Shown one piece after another: positions 59,502-64,000 of a stretch of 64,000 nucleotides of DNA (position 1 is the first letter of the stretch; the number at the start of each line of letters is the position of its first letter). This DNA comes from Ricinus communis (Eukaryota > Streptophyta > Magnoliopsida > Malpighiales > Euphorbiaceae). Below the pieces are notes generated by a model. It saw only the letters and a program-made list of their open reading frames with translations. It searched no databases and was not told the DNA's origin. Position numbers and translations under genes: made by a program. The stretch covers positions 23,174,285 through 23,238,284 of the forward strand of contig NC_063265.1 of NCBI RefSeq assembly GCF_019578655.1. The letters run 5' to 3'.

Positions 59502-62470
59502 TGAGAGAAAGAGAGAGAAGGAGTGTGTTGCTTTGAAAATGTGTTTTTCTTTTTGGTAACTGAAAATATATCTTTTTTCTAAAGCAAAGATTGTAATTTT
59601 GTTTTTATAAGTGATAATTATGATTGATTATTTGTTAATTTATTGGTTTACTAGGGAAGTTTTCTTTTGTTTTTATTTATTTATATTTGATATAAAAGTA
59701 GGAATCCATTTAATGCAAATGTAAGTGCATTTTTATTAATAATGATATCTTTGTATTTAGCACTAAATTTTTTTAAAGTTTGATAGGGTCTCACACATGC
59801 ATAGAAAATCTTATTATACTGTGTGGAAATGAATATGCACTAATTTTTTTAATAATTCACCATTATCTAATTGTATAGAACTAATAAATTTAAAAAGGAT
59901 AAATCAATGATTAAAAACTTATTTCTTCTTGTTTAATTTAAAAAATGATTTGGAGTTGGTACAGATATATTAAGAATAAATAATAACAATAAACTTTATT
60001 AAAATGCTAAAGACTTCAATACATCAACAGATGCATAAGTGTCCGATACTAAAAAGAATAATAAAGACGAACCTTCCTCAAATAAACAACTTTAATATAT
60101 ATAATAAAACATTTTATAGTTATATATTTAGAGCTAAATTAAATTTTATATTTACTAAAGAATTATAATTAACACAGAAAAAAATCTTAATTTAACTTAA
60201 TTATTCTAATCATTATAAGTAGTATAAAAGTAAAATGTGCATTGTTTTAATTAATTAATATGACATGTCAAAATCAAGATATATTAAAAAAAACATATAG
60301 ATATAATTTCTTAAAAGAAAATATATTTGTTTATATAATATTGGAATATATACAAAGTCTGTTTTGAAAATGTAAAATGTGTCACCAACTCTATAAGTTA
60401 GATCGTCATGTAAATAATTGTATATAAATATCCCATTTCATCTTCAATTTTTACTACAACATAATATATATTATACCACTTGAAATTTATTGCCTAAATA
60501 TGAATTATTCCTCCATAGAATACTATCGAGAGGCTTTTATCGTATCAAGAAGCAGTGATTTATAAGTCTTTTCTGGACCATAATGATAAATAAGTATTTG
60601 TTTGGTTAGTTTGGCATATACAATTATATCCAAAACCACAAATTTGTAATTATATAATCTTATATGTGAACATGTAAGAGAGTGAACGTGACTCGAGAGT
60701 CCGTGGGTTCCAGTTCATGGCGACACAAAGAGACACAAAATGTGCTACCCATAGTCACTACGAGACAAGAGTGTCCATATTGTGGGCATCTTCTTTTAAG
60801 GAAAGAGAAGAAAAAGAAACAATAATAATGATAACAATAATATCATGAGTTTAAATAAGTTAACAAGAAATTTGTTAAATTGGTAGTCTATATTATTGGA
60901 TTAACTTATTACTTGTTAAAGAGGAAGCTTATATAATTTCTTTTTTTAATTCTATTACTTTTTAGCTTACCAATCAACGACTTCTAGCCTATCACTCAGT
61001 AAAGAAGTTTTTGTTTATTATTTGTTTTTTGTCAGAAAATTATGGTTGTGGTAGCTTTTACATCTCTGAAGAGAATTCTTTAAAATTCACTTTAAAAATA
61101 GAAGTCCAATTAAAATTATACAAACTAGTTGTTTACCGTGCATTCCACGGTCGTTATTATTATTATTTTGATTATAAAATTAATTTAATAGATATAATTT
61201 AATAAAAATATTAATATTTAATATTAATTAATAATAATTTAAAATAATATCAAATTAATTATTTTTAAATATTATTTTTAATTTTTTAAAATTTTAAAGT
61301 TTTATTAGTATAATAAAATAAAAATACTTTAAAAATATTTTTTGTTTAATTATAGTATTATATGAATTAATAATATCAATATAATTGATATTACTATTTT
61401 TAGATTGAGAATTTATTATATAATAAAAAATTATTAAATATAATATTAAAAACATAATTTTAGATATTATTTTCTAAAATTAGAATTATTATCTGATTTA
61501 AAAGTTAATTTATTAGTTAATATAATATTGAAATATAGTTAATATATTATCTCTTGGAATATAATTAGTATCATTATCTGATTAAAAAATTACTTATTAG
61601 TTAATATAATATTAAAATATAACTAATATCATATTTCTTAGGAATAGAGTCATAATTTAATTATAAATGTAAATTATTAATCAATAAATTAATAAAAAAA
61701 CTATAAAATCACACATTCCCTTGAATTTCATGTGTCAAAAATAAGTACACATGTCAAAATAAATAAGTACATGTGCTAAAATAAAAATTCTATGTGTCAA
61801 AAATTAAGCATACATATCAAATAAACTTTAGATTTTAAAAATTAATATATATATGAGCAATCACAAGGATGCTGGAGCTATAAAATTATAAATTTGGTAA
61901 TTTAATTTTTTTACATTTTTTATTTTGATGAAATTGAGAAAAAGGATTAAATGTAACTTTTTGTATTTTCTTGCATTAACTTTAAAAAAATAAAATAAAA
62001 CATGTTCTCTTATCTCAAGACAATAAGAGGAGAGAGAATAACCATTAAAGTTTTTAAAAAGAAAATAATTTATAATAATTAAAAATAATATTTTAAAAAT
62101 AATAAAAATTTTAAAAATAATCAAACATTTTTATTTTCTTAAGATAATTATAAATTTAGTATTTTAACTTTTTGATTTTTTTTTATTTCAGTGCTTGAAT
62201 TATTATTTTTATTTAATCAAGTGTTTGAACATGTCAATTTATATATATTTTGGTATCTCTTACATATTTTACAAATAAAAATAATAATTTAACTTATTTT
62301 ATATATGAAATGACCTAAATATCCTTATTCATCTTTTCTTATAATTTTTTATTTATTATTTTTATTCTATCTTTTATAAAATCTTCTTTTAGCATTAAAA
62401 AAGATGTTGATTTAAATTCTTTAGAAAATAAATTTATTCATTATCTTTTTACTTTAAAAATTATTTTCTT
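59502..62470. other. AT-rich intergenic stretch without a gene
   Basis: No reading frame with recognisable content. The promoter of the carboxypeptidase gene must lie at its left end, but I see no convincing TATA box. At 61119 to about 61400 an AT-rich dispersed element begins with CTAG and a CCGTGCATTCCACGG word; it is an inverted relative of the one at 13700-13965 and 35775-36015. Confidence 0.6.
61119..61400 (-). repeat. AT-rich dispersed element, inverted copy outside the array
   Basis: Starts CTAGTTGTTTACCGTGCATT and continues through TTATTATTATTTTGATTATAAAATTAATTT. Reverse-complemented, it aligns with the ends of the elements at 13700-13965 and 35775-36015. No coding capacity. Class unknown; it could be a MITE-like or other short element. 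Confidence 0.5.
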
Positions 62471-63310
62471 AAAACACTCAATGATAGGGAACCTCCAAAA
62501 ATAAGCCTGAGAACCCTTTTGATTATTACGGACCCTACAACATTAACTTGAAAATACCAATAACAATTCAATCTCAATCCCTAAGAAGACTAGAATTCAG
62601 ATTGCTTAGAAAGATTATTAAAGATCTTAGAATAAAGAAAATTATTTCTAAGTTCCAGATTCGAAACACTCCACAAGAAGGCGATCGACTACTTGAATGT
62701 TTCTTTAGCATGTATTCTACTCAAGAACACAAAGACAAAAGCAAACAGCCTTTTGGTTGTAATTCATTAATAATCTGAAGTGAAATTTATTTTAGGGATT
62801 TATATATCCTTTACAAGACCTAAAAACTCATACTCTAAAATAAACAAACTCAACTTATGAGCTTTAACATAAACAAGTTTGGACAGCCCATTATCAAAGT
62901 AATAAAACTAATAGGCTTCTAAATTGACATGTTTTAAACAGCCCATAATTACAAAAATACAAATATTTAATTCCACTCAATTAACAAGGCTAAAAACTAA
63001 AAATAAACTTAAGTAAGCCCATTTTGAAATTGAACTTGAATTAAGTTGTAAATAACTTTATTTGATATTGTCTCTAAGCCTCGGATTCCTTATAACCCAT
63101 TACAAGCCAAATTTACCAAATCTTGTAGATGAATAATTAACGCTTGTTAAATCTTCTTGGCTCATGATCTTGTTATAAGTCCTTGAGGCAGAATAATTGG
63201 ATTGACAATCTCCTCAATTTTATCCTTGCTTCCTTGGTCATGGTCATCCTCTTGGTGTGTGAGATGTTCCATAACACATGATACCTTCCTCTTTCTCCTT
63301 TTATTGTTGA
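62471..63310 (-). mobile_element. Gypsy element 3' remnant (Pol C-terminus and LTR)
   Basis: On the minus strand about 63090-63280 reads EDDHDQGSKDKIEEIVNPII, then LPQGLITRS-AKKI, resembling the C-terminal tail of plant gypsy polyproteins (a GPITRxRAK-type motif), followed by an in-frame stop. Beyond it, an LTR-like sequence runs to about 62471, with TATATAAATCCC (about 62800-62811) as a TATA box and an ending GGAGGTTCCCTATCA. An 76-codon + strand frame at 62548-62778 inside it is not a gene. Boundaries are approximate. Confidence 0.5.
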
Positions 63311-63458
63311 AGTAAAAGAATATTTTTATTTTTTATTTTTGAGGTGAATATATGAAAATATAAGAATAAGTAAATGACATTTAATTTTTTTATTTTTATT
63401 TGAATGAATGAGAAAAATAAAATAATTTTACTTTGAAACATAAATAAAATTTTAAAAA
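63311..63458. other. Short AT-rich spacer
   Basis: No feature seen. Confidence 0.5.
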
Positions 63459-63963
63459 TAGTGCATGAATCATTCTTATAGTAAAGCAGTAAATTCAGGT
63501 CGAGGTCGATCTCTCAAGGAACTATGAGGCCACTTATTATATATAGACTAATTATCAACATAAAAAATACTAAAAATAAATCTAAACACTTTAAACCAAT
63601 ATTTTGAGAGAATCTAATTTTCGTAAAATAATAAAATGAACTAATAAAGTAAATATACAAATGAGATGATTTTAATGAATTATATGATAAAAGTAGAGTT
63701 TAGCCTAATCAATTACTTTGTAATCCCATTATCTTAACCTTAAGCATAGATCCAATGAATAAGATGGTGATATTTCTTTTCCTTTAATTACTCAAGCTAA
63801 TGATGCAGCTAAAGTTTCTTATACCAACATAGGTTGAAGCAAAGATGGTGCCTCTAATACACTTAACTTAGATATTTTTATAATAGTTATTATTACTAAA
63901 TTGATATGATGGTTAACCAACAAAAATAACTAAAACTAATAATGATATGATGATAAAGAAAAA
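63459..63963 (-). repeat. Partial LTR related to the gag-protease gypsy elements
   Basis: From AGTGCATGAATC onward the sequence follows the first 500 bases of the LTRs at 14500 and 36559 (GGTCGATCTCTCAAGGAACTATGAGGCC is the clearest block) with more divergence. The first 25 bases of the LTR are missing, and the right side is cut by another repeat at 63964. Confidence 0.8.
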
Positions 63964-64000
63964 TGTCACGACCCCACCTGTGGGCCCGTGACCGGCACTA
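63964..64000 (+). mobile_element. Start of another LTR at the window edge
   Basis: TGTCACGACCCCACC opens abruptly inside the preceding LTR. TGTCACGACCC with a GTGACCGGCAC block is a familiar beginning of plant gypsy LTRs. Only 37 bases are visible, so the extent and strand are not established. Confidence 0.45.

Noticed and set aside
62548..62778. 76-codon frame near the right end
   Set aside because: It lies within an LTR-like sequence on the opposite strand and is not recognisable.

Overview
This is nuclear DNA of a flowering plant, almost certainly a eudicot. It is very AT-rich, its genes are split by GT-AG introns, and it carries old chloroplast DNA insertions plus Ty1/copia, Ty3/gypsy and LINE remnants. 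The germin-like and carboxypeptidase proteins look like those of a rosid such as a Malpighiales species, but I cannot fix the species from the sequence alone.

Positions of about 1136 to 52597 form a degenerate tandem array of five germin-like protein (GLP) genes, all on the + strand: g1 (7607-8401), g2 (11831-12624), g3 (23451-24246), g4 (33998-34793) and g5 (45023-45816). Each has a 124-nt first exon for the signal peptide, a 116-120 nt intron and a 554-nt second exon for the cupin barrel, giving 225 residues. g1 has lost one T in exon 1 and is frameshifted. g2 to g5 are intact. The flanks are modules that recur in different combinations. Module A (about 1136-7300 and 25862-33690) holds a copia LTR piece, a composite psbD-psbC/trnV-GAC plastid insertion and unclassified DNA. 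Module P is the plain upstream region (g2, g3, g5). Module D is the downstream region with a solo LTR (g1, g3, g5). Module G is a downstream region with a germin tail relic, simple repeats and a complete gag-protease gypsy element (g2, g4). The order is A-g1-D, P-g2-G, P-g3-D, A-g4-G, P-g5-D. Gene g4 joins g1-type upstream sequence to g2-type downstream sequence and its coding region switches type inside exon 2, so it reads as the product of an unequal crossover.

Transposons date the array. The two gypsy elements (14500-21478 and 36559-43076) sit at the same target site, so one insertion was copied by segmental duplication. A copia element (48389-51939) is present only in the D module of g5, and the D module of g1 preserves the empty site. 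That copia element has lost protease and integrase.

To the right of the array (about 52600-64000) lies different DNA: a LINE ORF1 remnant, the second exon of a broken serpin gene, a complete ten-exon serine carypeptidase-like (serine carboxypeptidase) gene on the minus strand (56681-59501), a long AT-rich stretch with no gene, and gypsy LTR remnants up to the window edge. The intact host genes are four GLPs (predicted secreted manganese cupins of the cell wall) and one secreted serine carboxypeptidase. Nothing in the sequence ties the two functions together; they are simply neighbours.
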